Shown here: positions 1 to 6,831 of the stretch, in pieces
How the letters are laid out: every line of letters begins with the position of its first letter
How positions within the stretch are numbered: the stretch's first letter is position 1
DNA from: an uncultured Eubacteriales bacterium
GTDB lineage: Bacteria > Bacillota > Clostridia > Christensenellales > CAG-138
Assembly (NCBI GenBank): GCA_900318765.1
Contig: ONLX01000010.1
Span: forward strand, 1 to 45,587
DNA length: 45,587 nucleotides
Reading direction: 5' to 3'
Made by a program: the position numbers and the translations under genes
The notes under the pieces: generated by a model
Databases searched by the model: none
Seen by the model: only the letters and a program-made list of their open reading frames with translations
What the model was told of the DNA's origin: nothing

Positions 1-1
1 C

Positions 2-1417
2 ATCGTCGCGTTGGCCGAAGCACTGGATGCAGGCATTCCCGTTCGGGAAATCCGGAATGTTCCGGGAACCTGCTATCGTGTGAACGACGTTTCCGAGTGT
101 TCGGATGCGATTCTGCTGCCGTCCTTCACCGAAGTGGCGGGGGACAGACAACGATATGTGGAAGCATTTCAGACACAATTTCGGGAACAGGACCCGATCC
201 GCGGGCATAAGCTTGCGCAGCCGCATGAGAAGGGTATTTTGGTGCAGAATCCGCCGCAGATGCCGCTGAGCACCGAGGAGATGGACGCAACGTACGCTTT
301 GCCGTATACGCGCAAGCCGCATCCGCGCTATCAAGAGGAGATCCCCGCGCTGCAGGAAGTCGAGTTTTCGATTACGTCGTGCAGAGGCTGCTTCGGCGGC
401 TGCAATTTCTGTGCGCTGACGTTCCATCAGGGGAGGATCATTTCGGCGCGGAGCCACGAATCCATTCTGCATGAGGCAAAGGAACTGACCAAGAGCCCGC
501 GATTCAAAGGATATATTCACGATATCGGCGGACCGACGGCGAATTTTCGAAAGCCCGCCTGCGAAAAGCAATTGAAGAGCGGCGTCTGCAAGGATCGGTC
601 CTGCATCGGGTATAAGAAGTGCAACAACCTGGAGGTTTCGCATGAAGATTATACGGCGCTGCTGAAGAAGCTGCGCGGCATCGACGGCGTGAAGAAGGTG
701 TTTGTGCGATCCGGCGTACGATTCGATTACGTGCTTTATGATCAAAGCGACGCGTTTTTGAGGGAACTGGTCGGCCACCATATCAGCGGACAACTCAAGG
801 TCGCGCCTGAACACATTGCGGATCGGACACTGTATTACATGAATAAACCGCCGCATGAGCTGTACGAATCGTTTATCCGAAAATACGAGGCGATGAACAA
901 ACGACTCGATCTGAAGCAGTTTGTTGTGCCGTATCTGATGAGCTCACATCCGGGCTGTACGCTGGCCGATGCGGTGGAGCTCGCGCTGTATCTCAAACGG
1001 ATCGGACATCGTCCCGAGCAGGTGCAGGATTTTTATCCGACGCCGGGAACGGTCTCGACATGCATGTATTACACGGGGATCGATCCGCGTACCGGCGAGC
1101 AGGTTTATGTTCCACGCTCGGAACATGAAAAATCGATGCAGCGCGCGCTGATGCAGTGGTTTTTGCCGAAGAACCGGCGGCTTGTGCGTGAAGCGCTTCG
1201 ACTGACGGGACGGGAGGATCTGATCGGATTCGGCAAGGACGCGCTTGTACCGCCGGAGCAGGCGGAGCGGATGCAGCCTCCAAAGGGCAGCGCAAAGAAC
1301 CGGGAACCGATGCACCGGAAAGCGCATGGCGGAAACGGAAAGGCGAAGTCCGATTTTACCAAGAAAACCGCGAAACAATCGAAGAATGCTGTTGACAAAC
1401 GGCGTCGGAACGGTTAA
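2..1417 (+). CDS. YgiQ family radical SAM protein (5' end missing)
   Basis: This is the C-terminal part of a YgiQ-type radical SAM enzyme. The reading frame is open to the left edge of the window, so the start lies outside; about 472 residues are visible, while family members are usually 600-700. The cluster motif reads CFGGCNFC (CX3CX2C), inside the GCFGGCNFCAL context typical of YgiQ, and would bind the S-adenosylmethionine [4Fe-4S] cluster. Further cysteines follow (CKDRSCIGYKKC), then the block KVAPEHIADRTLYYMNKP. The C-terminal 70 residues are lysine- and arginine-rich and look disordered. The family is widespread, but its substrate is not established. The promoter of the next operon lies inside the last codons of this gene. 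Confidence 0.9.
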   Translation: MVALAEALDAGIPVREIRNVPGTCYRVNDVSECSDAILLPSFTEVAGDRQRYVEAFQTQFREQDPIRGHKLAQPHEKGILVQNPPQMPLSTEEMDATYALPYTRKPHPRYQEEIPALQEVEFSITSCRGCFGGCNFCALTFHQGRIISARSHESILHEAKELTKSPRFKGYIHDIGGPTANFRKPACEKQLKSGVCKDRSCIGYKKCNNLEVSHEDYTALLKKLRGIDGVKKVFVRSGVRFDYVLYDQSDAFLRELVGHHISGQLKVAPEHIADRTLYYMNKPPHELYESFIRKYEAMNKRLDLKQFVVPYLMSSHPGCTLADAVELALYLKRIGHRPEQVQDFYPTPGTVSTCMYYTGIDPRTGEQVYVPRSEHEKSMQRALMQWFLPKNRRLVREALRLTGREDLIGFGKDALVPPEQAERMQPPKGSAKNREPMHRKAHGGNGKAKSDFTKKTAKQSKNAVDKRRRNG

Positions 1418-1420
1418 AAT
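1392..1420 (+). promoter_or_regulatory. Sigma-A-type promoter for duf177-rpmF
   Basis: TTGACA at 1392-1397 and TAAAAT at 1415-1420 are separated by exactly 17 bp. The site lies within the end of the ygiQ-like gene and would start transcription near 1427, about 20 bp before the duf177 start. Confidence 0.7.
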
Positions 1421-1431
1421 ACCAGTTGGTA
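1420..1431. promoter_or_regulatory. Palindrome TACCAGTTGGTA at the duf177-rpmF start site
   Basis: TACCA and TGGTA arms flank a two-base centre. The element begins at the last base of the -10 box and covers the expected transcription start, the usual place for a repressor operator. The binding protein is unknown, and the sequence does not match the FapR consensus that controls some rpmF-linked lipid operons. Confidence 0.35.
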
Positions 1432-1449
1432 GATTTTTGAGGTATGCAC

Positions 1450-1962
1450 ATGATACTGTCTGTGAGCGAAGCCCAAAAGCGCGCAGGAGAGGTTTTTCCG
1501 ATTGCATTGGAAGAATCGCTCGCGCCCGAATCCTATGCACGGGGAACGATCCGCTTTGCGTCGCCTGTTCGGCTGAACGGCACGTATACGTTTGACGGGA
1601 AATCGTTCCATGTGGTTGCGACGGCAGAGGTTGCGTATGATGCGGTATGCGCACGGTGCAACAAGCCGTTTGTCGAATCGCTTTCGTTCCCGATCGATGA
1701 GCATTTCGTACGGGATATTGCGTGGGAGGCGGATCAGGACGTGTATCCGTACACGCATGAGCAGTTGGACTTGGGAAAAGCGTTTTGGGACAATTTGTAC
1801 CTGCATTTGCCGCTCGTCAGCTTGTGCAAACCCGATTGCAAGGGATTGTGCCCGGTCTGCGGCGCAGATCGCAACACGGAACCGTGTGCCTGCCAAAGTG
1901 AAATCGGAAGCGGCCCATTTGGTGCGCTTCAACAATTACTCAACGAAAATAAGGAGGTGTGA
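1450..1962 (+). CDS. DUF177 (YceD-type) protein
   Basis: A 170-residue protein of the DUF177/YceD family, which sits almost invariably just before rpmF in bacteria and has been linked to 23S rRNA accumulation or ribosome assembly. Visible marks are an N-terminal beta-rich half, a CARC pair around residue 70 (AVCARCNKPF), the central acidic stretch, the conserved LCKPDCKGLCPVCG segment and a CAC near the end; these cysteines resemble a zinc site. I chose ATG 1450 rather than ATG 1444, because the GAGG at 1439-1442 is only one base from 1444 but 7 bases from 1450. It is followed after 2 bp by rpmF, so the two genes are co-transcribed. Confidence 0.88.
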   Translation: MILSVSEAQKRAGEVFPIALEESLAPESYARGTIRFASPVRLNGTYTFDGKSFHVVATAEVAYDAVCARCNKPFVESLSFPIDEHFVRDIAWEADQDVYPYTHEQLDLGKAFWDNLYLHLPLVSLCKPDCKGLCPVCGADRNTEPCACQSEIGSGPFGALQQLLNENKEV

Positions 1963-1964
1963 TC

Positions 1965-2153
1965 ATGGCAGTACCGAAGAGAAAAACCTCGAAAGCAAGA
2001 CGTGATTCGCGCAGAGCGAACAACTTCAAGCTGGAGACGCCGAATCTGGTCGAGTGCCCGAAGTGCCACGAGCTGAAGCTCCCGCATGTGGTTTGCAAGA
2101 AGTGCGGATACTATGATGGCGAAGAAGTCATCAACATGGAAAAAGACGCATAA
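1965..2153 (+). CDS. rpmF: 50S ribosomal protein L32
   Basis: A 62-residue L32. It begins MAVPKRKTSKARRDSRRA, the standard basic N-terminus, and carries the zinc-binding pairs CPKC and CKKC around residues 28-46, making it the C+ (zinc-containing) form. The start is fixed by a strong AAGGAGGTG ribosome site at 1951-1959, immediately before the ATG. In many Bacillota rpmF is followed by plsX and fatty-acid genes; here the unit ends at a hairpin terminator instead. Confidence 0.97.
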   Translation: MAVPKRKTSKARRDSRRANNFKLETPNLVECPKCHELKLPHVVCKKCGYYDGEEVINMEKDA

Positions 2154-2183
2154 GTCTCCATGATTACCCCACAATTGTAGCGC

Positions 2184-2218
2184 AAAACATCCGTCGATTG
2201 GTTATCGACGGATGTTTT
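2184..2218. terminator. Bidirectional intrinsic terminator between rpmF and yerC
   Basis: A perfect 15-bp stem (arms 2184-2198 and 2204-2218) with a 5-base loop, A-rich on one side and T-rich on the other, so it can stop transcription from both directions. The stop codon of the minus-strand yerC (2202-2204) lies inside the hairpin. Confidence 0.85.
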
Positions 2219-2519
2219 TGTTTGGATCGGATGATTCGGAATCGTCTTTTTTCAGTACACGCGCGTACCCGTTGCCGAACTGTACGCAACGGGAAACGCG
2301 GGAAAGCGTCGCCGATGAAATCTCCACTTCATCGATCACCTGCAGGTACGTTTTGCCTGCGAGCAGGAGCTTGGCGGCCGCAAGCCGTTCCGCCATCTGC
2401 TCAATCTCCTTATAGGTGCAGAGGTCTTCGAAGAATGCTTTGCAATCCTCTGTCGTCCTGAGGGAAAGGATCGTTTCGTACAGTGCGGGGATCAAGGCAT
2501 CCGAGCTTCGCTTTTCCAT
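2202..2519 (-). CDS. yerC: YerC/YecD family TrpR-like DNA-binding protein
   Basis: A 105-residue all-helical protein of the TrpR superfamily, YerC/YecD branch. The recognisable core is FFEDLCTYKEIEQMAERL, followed by AAKLLLAGKTYLQVIDEV and the helix-turn-helix ISSATLSRVSRCVQFG around residues 68-83. TrpR-superfamily proteins bind DNA as dimers; the YerC branch has no well-established ligand. It is the last gene of an amino-acid ABC transporter operon (11 bp after the ATPase gene) with a clear AAGGAGG ribosome site upstream. That placement suggests it senses an amino acid and regulates the operon, which is inference. The C-terminus (KKDDSESSDPNKNIRR) is charged and probably disordered. Confidence 0.88.
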   Translation of the reverse strand: MEKRSSDALIPALYETILSLRTTEDCKAFFEDLCTYKEIEQMAERLAAAKLLLAGKTYLQVIDEVEISSATLSRVSRCVQFGNGYARVLKKDDSESSDPNKNIRR

Positions 2520-2530
2520 GTGTGTCCTCC

Positions 2531-3277
2531 TTATTGTTCATCCGGTTGCTGCAGGAACCGTTTCAATGCGTCCGTTTGCGGATGTCGGAATATCTGCTCC
2601 GGCGTTCCGCGCTCCGCAACCGTACCGTCCTTCAGGAAGGCAACAACGTCCGACGCTTCCTCGGCAAATGCCATTTCGTGCGTCACGACGATCATCGTTC
2701 TGCCCTCATCTTTGAGAAGTCGGATTACGTTCAGTACGCCGCGCGTCAGCTCCGGATCGAGCGCGCTGGTCGGTTCGTCGAAGCAGAGAACATCCGGCTC
2801 CATTGCGAGCGCCCGCGCAATTGCTGCGCGCTGCTGCTGCCCGCCCGAGAGCGTTCCCGGATAGCGATCGGCAAACTCCTGTAATCCGACTTTTTCCAAG
2901 AGCGCAAGCGAACGCGCTTTTAAAGCGTCCTTCGATTCGCGACGGGTCAGAGACGGCGCAAGCATCACGTTCTGCAGAACGGTGTATTGCGGAAACAGGT
3001 GAAACGATTGAAACACGAGCCCGAACGGCCGCTTGGAAACGACCCGTTCCTTTCGCATGGGCGTCGATGCGTCAAACAACGTTTCCCCGTTTAATCGTAT
3101 GATACCACAATCCGGCGTTTCAAGGAAGTTTAAACATCGTAAAAATGTTGTTTTTCCTTCACCGGAAGGACCGATCAGCGTCAGGATCTGCCCTTTTTCG
3201 AGGGTCAGATGCACGTCATGCAGAATGGCAGCGTTTCCGAACCGTTTGCCGAGCGATTCAATTTCCAGATATGCCAT
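2531..3277 (-). CDS. Polar amino-acid ABC transporter, ATP-binding protein
   Basis: A 248-residue ATPase of the GlnQ/HisP type that powers amino-acid import at the cytoplasmic face. Motifs are Walker A GPSGEGKT (residues 36-43), Q-loop VFQSFHLFPQ (about 89-98), signature LSGGQQQR (143-150), Walker B VLCFDEPTSALD with the catalytic Glu at 168, and the switch histidine in VVTHEM. The ATG at 3277 has a GAGGGAA ribosome site about 9 bases upstream. It follows the permease gene by 12 bp. The residue between Walker A Ser and Gly is Glu (SGEGKT) where Ser or Ala is more usual; this should not abolish nucleotide binding. Substrate specificity is set by the binding protein and cannot be read from this subunit. 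Confidence 0.95.
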   Translation of the reverse strand: MAYLEIESLGKRFGNAAILHDVHLTLEKGQILTLIGPSGEGKTTFLRCLNFLETPDCGIIRLNGETLFDASTPMRKERVVSKRPFGLVFQSFHLFPQYTVLQNVMLAPSLTRRESKDALKARSLALLEKVGLQEFADRYPGTLSGGQQQRAAIARALAMEPDVLCFDEPTSALDPELTRGVLNVIRLLKDEGRTMIVVTHEMAFAEEASDVVAFLKDGTVAERGTPEQIFRHPQTDALKRFLQQPDEQ

Positions 3278-3289
3278 AAGCCAATTCCC

Positions 3290-3949
3290 TCATTCAAAGT
3301 ACGCGAGCCGCTTCTCCTCCCGCTTGAGGAGCATCGAAAGAAGTCCCGAGACCGCCAGATAGAAGATGCCGGTCATCAGCAGCGGCCAGATCAAGCCGTC
3401 CGATTTGATGAACGCCTGTCCGGCATAGGTCAGTTCATAGATCGCAATGATCCGAGCAAGGCAGGTGTCCTTCACAAGCGTGATGATCTCGTTGCCCATC
3501 GGGGGAAGAATGCGCTTGTAAACCTGCTTGAGATGGATGCGGAAGAAGATCTGCGATTTCGTCATTCCGAGAACGCGTCCGGCTTCCGCTTGTCCTTTGG
3601 GAATGCTTTCGATTCCTCCGCGATAGATTTCCGAAAAGTAGCAAGCGTAATTCAGAATGAAAGCAGCGGCAGCCGCGGCCATGCGTCCTGCCGCGCTGCC
3701 GCCCCAGATGTTCCATTCCTTGCCGAGCAGTCCCGGCCCGTAGTAAATGATGATCAGCTGCAGCATCAGAGGCGTTCCGCGAATGATCCATACGATGCCG
3801 CGAATCAAAGCACGAATCGGCGCGATGCGGGACATCGAGCCGAACGCGATCAATAGTCCGAGGGGCAGCCCGCCGAGGAGCGTATAACAGAACAGTTGCA
3901 GGGACTGCCCGAACCCGGACCATAGTGCGCTGAGAACTTCCTGCAGCAT
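3290..3949 (-). CDS. Polar amino-acid ABC transporter, permease
   Basis: A 219-residue inner-membrane permease of the HisM/GlnP family with about five hydrophobic segments. The N-terminal part holds the conserved LFCYTLLGGLPLGLLIAF and IIRGTPLMLQL blocks, and the cytoplasmic coupling loop reads EAGRVLGMTKSQIFFRI (EAA motif, about residues 130-150), which docks to the ATPase. Only one permease gene is present, so a homodimeric channel is expected. No strong ribosome site precedes the ATG; the start lies 4 bp after the binding-protein stop codon, so translational coupling is likely. Confidence 0.94.
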   Translation of the reverse strand: MLQEVLSALWSGFGQSLQLFCYTLLGGLPLGLLIAFGSMSRIAPIRALIRGIVWIIRGTPLMLQLIIIYYGPGLLGKEWNIWGGSAAGRMAAAAAAFILNYACYFSEIYRGGIESIPKGQAEAGRVLGMTKSQIFFRIHLKQVYKRILPPMGNEIITLVKDTCLARIIAIYELTYAGQAFIKSDGLIWPLLMTGIFYLAVSGLLSMLLKREEKRLAYFE

Positions 3950-3953
3950 GAGA

Positions 3954-4736
3954 TTACCGGGCGATCAATGCCGCATCAATTCCGTAGGTTTTTGCAAGCG
4001 CTGCGAGCGAACCGTCCGCAAACATTCCATCCAGGAACGTATCGAGCATCGCCGCAAGGTCGCTCCCTTTGCGGAATCCGACACCGTACTGCTCTTCGTT
4101 CAGCGCCTGAATGGAGACAAGATTTTCATAGCTCGTTCCCGCACCGATCATCGCGCCTGCCATGAGCTGATCAATGATGCAAGCGCCGCTCGTGCCGGCG
4201 GCAACCTCCAAGAGCGCGTCCGCCTGAGCCTGTACCGAAACGGCCTGCCATTCGTTCTCCAGAGCAATTTCTTCACCTGCCGAACCGGCTTCCACCGCAA
4301 AGACGGTACTGCTCGCGTCAAATCCGTCTGCAGCATCCTTGGAAACGACGATTACCTGCGCATTCCCGCAATAGGGCTTGCTCGTTTCCATCGCCGCCTT
4401 CACACCGTCCGTCAACGTCATGCCGTTCCACACGCAGTCAATGTTCCCTGCGTCCAGTTCCATCGTCTTGCTGTCCCAGTCGATCACAACAAATTCTGCC
4501 GTAACGCCAAGCGACTCCGCAAACGCTTTGGAAAGATCTGCGTCGAATCCGATCCAGTTGCCGGCTTCATCCCGGTAGTCCATCGGAGCGAATTCCGTAA
4601 TTCCGACGATCAGTTTTCCGTTCGATTGAATTGTATCGGAATCCGTCACCTCCGTCTGTGCCGCTTGCGCTGTGCAGCCGAACGCCGCGCCGATCAGCAG
4701 AAGAGCCGTCAAAAAGAATGCAATGGTTTGTTTCAT
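3954..4736 (-). CDS. Amino-acid ABC transporter, substrate-binding lipoprotein
   Basis: A 260-residue solute-binding protein of family 3 (glutamine/histidine/cystine type). Residues 1-21 form a lipoprotein signal (MKQTIAFFLTALLLIGAAFGC) whose likely lipidated residue is Cys21. The body shows GKLIVGITEFAPMDYRDEAG, the classic first strand of this family, then IGFDADLSKAFAESLGV and IDCVWNGMTLT. The start at 4736 is chosen for three reasons: it gives a proper signal peptide, a GGAGGA ribosome site lies 8-10 bases upstream, and an earlier in-frame ATG at 4769 falls inside the promoter -10 box. First gene of the binding protein-permease-ATPase-yerC operon. The ligand cannot be assigned with confidence. 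Confidence 0.94.
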   Translation of the reverse strand: MKQTIAFFLTALLLIGAAFGCTAQAAQTEVTDSDTIQSNGKLIVGITEFAPMDYRDEAGNWIGFDADLSKAFAESLGVTAEFVVIDWDSKTMELDAGNIDCVWNGMTLTDGVKAAMETSKPYCGNAQVIVVSKDAADGFDASSTVFAVEAGSAGEEIALENEWQAVSVQAQADALLEVAAGTSGACIIDQLMAGAMIGAGTSYENLVSIQALNEEQYGVGFRKGSDLAAMLDTFLDGMFADGSLAALAKTYGIDAALIAR

Positions 4737-4767
4737 GATTGTGTCCTCCGTGTTTGAGTATGAACGC

Positions 4768-4796
4768 ATTATACTTTAACACTTTAGCGTTGTAAA
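4768..4796 (-). promoter_or_regulatory. Consensus sigma-A promoter of the ABC transporter-yerC operon
   Basis: On the minus strand TTTACA (4796-4791) and TATAAT (4773-4768) are separated by exactly 17 bp, a near-perfect vegetative promoter. Its -10 box overlaps a possible upstream ATG, which settles the shorter start for the binding protein. Confidence 0.85.
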
Positions 4797-4798
4797 GT
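4773..4798. promoter_or_regulatory. Imperfect 26-bp palindrome covering the promoter spacer (candidate operator)
   Basis: The outer arms ACTTTA (4773-4778) and TAAAGT (4793-4798) are perfect complements, and inner AC/GT and TA/TA pairs continue the symmetry. Within it, ACTTTAAC and ACTTTAGC form an 8-bp direct repeat. The element lies between and over the -35 and -10 boxes, so a bound dimer would block RNA polymerase. YerC from the same operon is the obvious candidate ligand, by inference. Confidence 0.45.
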
Positions 4799-4857
4799 AC
4801 CAAAAGATGGTTTTTATATACTTTTTACATTACCTCCAAAAACCGGAGGGGAACAGC

Positions 4858-4886
4858 TTGCAATCCGGAGAAAGTTTCGGTATGAT
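4858..4886 (+). promoter_or_regulatory. Sigma-A-type promoter of the first two-component system
   Basis: TTGCAA at 4858-4863 and TATGAT at 4881-4886 with a 17-bp spacer, about 50 bp before the response regulator start. Confidence 0.65.
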
Positions 4887-4893
4887 ATAGAAA

Positions 4894-4913
4894 GCGATCG
4901 CCGGATCGATCGC
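4894..4913 (+). promoter_or_regulatory. Inverted repeat at the 5' end of the response-regulator transcript
   Basis: GCGATCG and CGATCGC (7-bp perfect arms, 6-base spacer) begin just after the expected transcription start of the 4858-4886 promoter. It could be an RNA hairpin at the 5' end or a protein-binding palindrome; the sequence alone does not decide. Confidence 0.35.
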
Positions 4914-4934
4914 AAGGAACAGTGAGGCAATGAA

Positions 4935-5609
4935 GTGTTTCATATTTTGGTAGTGGATGATGATAAAAACACCCGTAAGCTGATGCGGGCGGTTCTGGAA
5001 GCGGAAAATTATACGGTCTCAACGGCAAGCAACGGCGAGGAGGCTTTGAACACGCTCGATCGTGAGTACATTGACTTGATCGTTTTGGACGTGATGATGC
5101 CGCGGATGGATGGGTATACCTTTACGGAAACGCTTCGGCAGAACGGAAACGATTTGCCGGTTCTGATGGTATCGGCCAAGCAGCTTCCGACGGATCGCCG
5201 TCAGGCGTTCGTTTCCGGGACGGATGACTATATGACAAAGCCGATCGACGAGCAGGAGATGCTGCTCCGGATCAAAGCGCTCCTGCGGCGCGCCAAGATT
5301 TCGACCGAACGCAGGATTGAATTTGCGGACATTTCCCTGGATTACGACAGCATGACGGTTTCGCGCGGAGAGGAGAAGGTCGTGCTTCCGCAGAAAGAAT
5401 TTTTGCTTTTGTATAAGCTGCTGTCTTACCCCGGAAAAATTTTTACGCGCATTCAGCTGATGGATGAAATCTGGGGAACCGATACCGATACGGGATGGGA
5501 GACGGTCACGGTGCATATCGGGCGGCTGCGCAAACATTTCGAGTCATGGGATGAATTTCGGATCGAGTCGGTACGCGGGCTCGGATATCGGGCGGTGAAA
5601 AACGAATGA
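4935..5609 (+). CDS. OmpR-family response regulator
   Basis: A 224-residue DNA-binding response regulator. The receiver domain (about 1-115) has the acidic pocket VDDD (residues 7-10), phospho-acceptor Asp52 in VLDVMMPRMDG and Lys102 in YMTKPID. The C-terminal winged helix (about 125-224) ends in VHIGRLRKHFE and RIESVRGLGYRAV, typical of the OmpR/PhoB effector domain. The start is GTG 4935, with GAGG 7 bases upstream; an ATG at 4930 is out of frame. The last codons overlap the kinase gene by 4 bp (ATGA), so the pair forms one operon. The sensed stimulus is unknown. Confidence 0.94.
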   Translation: MFHILVVDDDKNTRKLMRAVLEAENYTVSTASNGEEALNTLDREYIDLIVLDVMMPRMDGYTFTETLRQNGNDLPVLMVSAKQLPTDRRQAFVSGTDDYMTKPIDEQEMLLRIKALLRRAKISTERRIEFADISLDYDSMTVSRGEEKVVLPQKEFLLLYKLLSYPGKIFTRIQLMDEIWGTDTDTGWETVTVHIGRLRKHFESWDEFRIESVRGLGYRAVKNE

Positions 5610-6667
5610 AACCAAAATCGGATCGCGGCTCCAAAACCGCATTGACGCTCCTGTTTGCCGGCATCGTTTTTGTGATCCTGATTGCGGTTGCGCTCGTCAT
5701 CAGCGGACTCATTGTCGTGCTTGAAAAAACCGGAGCGATGAGCGAGCTCTATGAGAAGGTCTTTGAAAACACGACGCTGCTCGCAATCTTTTTGGCAATC
5801 ATCAGCCTGATCGTCGGCGCGGGCATCACGCTTGTCTTGAGCCGGGTTATGACCCTTCCGATGGCGAAGATCACCGAAGCGATGCAGCAGATTGCATCGG
5901 GAAATTATCATACGCGTCTTGAGATGAAGCCGCCGCTTTCCCGCCATCCGACGGTACGCATGTTTGTTGACAATTTCAACACCATGGCGGAAGAGCTGGA
6001 GCGGACGGAGATTCTGCGTTCCGATTTTATCAACGGTTTTTCACATGAATTCAAGACGCCGATTGTTTCGATCGCGGGATTTGCAAAGCTGCTCAAACGA
6101 AAGAATCTGACGGATGCGCAGCGCGCCGAATACATCGATATCATCGAGGAGGAATCGCTGCGGCTGTCCGAGATGGCGACGAATACGCTGACTCTCACAC
6201 GGATCGAGAATCAGGTGATTCTGACCGATGTGAAGCCGTTCAATCTGTCGGAACAGATCCGCGGCTGCGTTCTGCTGCTCGAAAAAAAGTGGCAGGCGAA
6301 GGGCGTCGAATGGGATCTCGGATTCGACGAAGTGACGGTTGCGGGAAATGAGGAGTTTCTGAAGCAGGTCTGGATCAATCTGCTGGACAACGCGATCAAA
6401 TTCTGCGATATGGGCGGGGCGATCTCCGTCGGTATCGAGCAAAAAGGTCAGGGGGCGCTTGTTTTTGTCTCCAATCCGGGCCCCCAAATCGCGGAAGACG
6501 AGCGCGAACGGATCTTCCATAAATTCTATCAGACCGATACGGCGCGCGCCATAGAGGGGACCGGAATCGGGCTTGCGATCGTAAAGGCGATCGTCGATCT
6601 GCACGGAGGCACCGTCAGCGTGCGCTGTGAAAATGGGATTACGACGTTCACGGTAGAGCTGCCCTGA
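5606..6667 (+). CDS. Membrane sensor histidine kinase
   Basis: A 353-residue kinase, partner of the preceding response regulator. Two membrane segments (about residues 11-37 and 50-75) leave only a very short extracytoplasmic loop, so it probably senses within the membrane or through another protein. A HAMP linker (about 75-130) leads to the phospho-acceptor block HEFKTPIVSIAGF with His near residue 146, then the ATP domain with N-box NLLDNAIKF and G2 box GTGIGLAIVKAIVDLHGG. The G1 box reads SNPGPQI instead of DxGxGI, a variant also found in other Gram-positive kinases with intramembrane sensing. The gene overlaps the regulator by 4 bp and is followed by a terminator. Confidence 0.93.
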   Translation: MKPKSDRGSKTALTLLFAGIVFVILIAVALVISGLIVVLEKTGAMSELYEKVFENTTLLAIFLAIISLIVGAGITLVLSRVMTLPMAKITEAMQQIASGNYHTRLEMKPPLSRHPTVRMFVDNFNTMAEELERTEILRSDFINGFSHEFKTPIVSIAGFAKLLKRKNLTDAQRAEYIDIIEEESLRLSEMATNTLTLTRIENQVILTDVKPFNLSEQIRGCVLLLEKKWQAKGVEWDLGFDEVTVAGNEEFLKQVWINLLDNAIKFCDMGGAISVGIEQKGQGALVFVSNPGPQIAEDERERIFHKFYQTDTARAIEGTGIGLAIVKAIVDLHGGTVSVRCENGITTFTVELP

Positions 6668-6693
6668 CGTTTTTTACAAATTTCTTTCGAAAG

Positions 6694-6724
6694 AAACCGC
6701 CCGATTTGGACGGTTTTTTCTTTC
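6694..6724 (+). terminator. Intrinsic terminator after the two-component system
   Basis: AAACCG-C-CC (6694-6702) pairs with GGACGGTTT (6708-6716) with one mismatch and a 5-base loop, followed by a T-rich run. A separate 16-bp perfect palindrome, TTTCTTTCGAAAGAAA (6681-6696), overlaps its left arm. Confidence 0.7.
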
Positions 6725-6758
6725 AGTTTCGTTTCAGTTTAGTTTTCTTTTTTATAAT
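6721..6758 (+). promoter_or_regulatory. Promoter with 11-bp direct repeats upstream of fakB
   Basis: TATAAT at 6753-6758 is preceded by two 11-bp direct repeats, TTTCAGTTTCG (6721-6731) and TTTCAGTTTAG (6732-6742). The second repeat occupies the place where a -35 box would be, and no good -35 hexamer is present. This resembles promoters activated by PhoB/OmpR-type regulators, which bind 11-bp direct repeats. Confidence 0.5.
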
Positions 6759-6831
6759 TCCCCTATCGTTCGCGATCTTTCGCATTTTTTGAAAGAAGCA
6801 CGCGAACAAATGAATTCAGGGGGAATACCTT

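Noticed and set aside
4737..4769. Longer start for the amino-acid binding protein at 4769
   Set aside because: That ATG falls inside the promoter -10 box and would put an unsuitable polar leader before the signal peptide.
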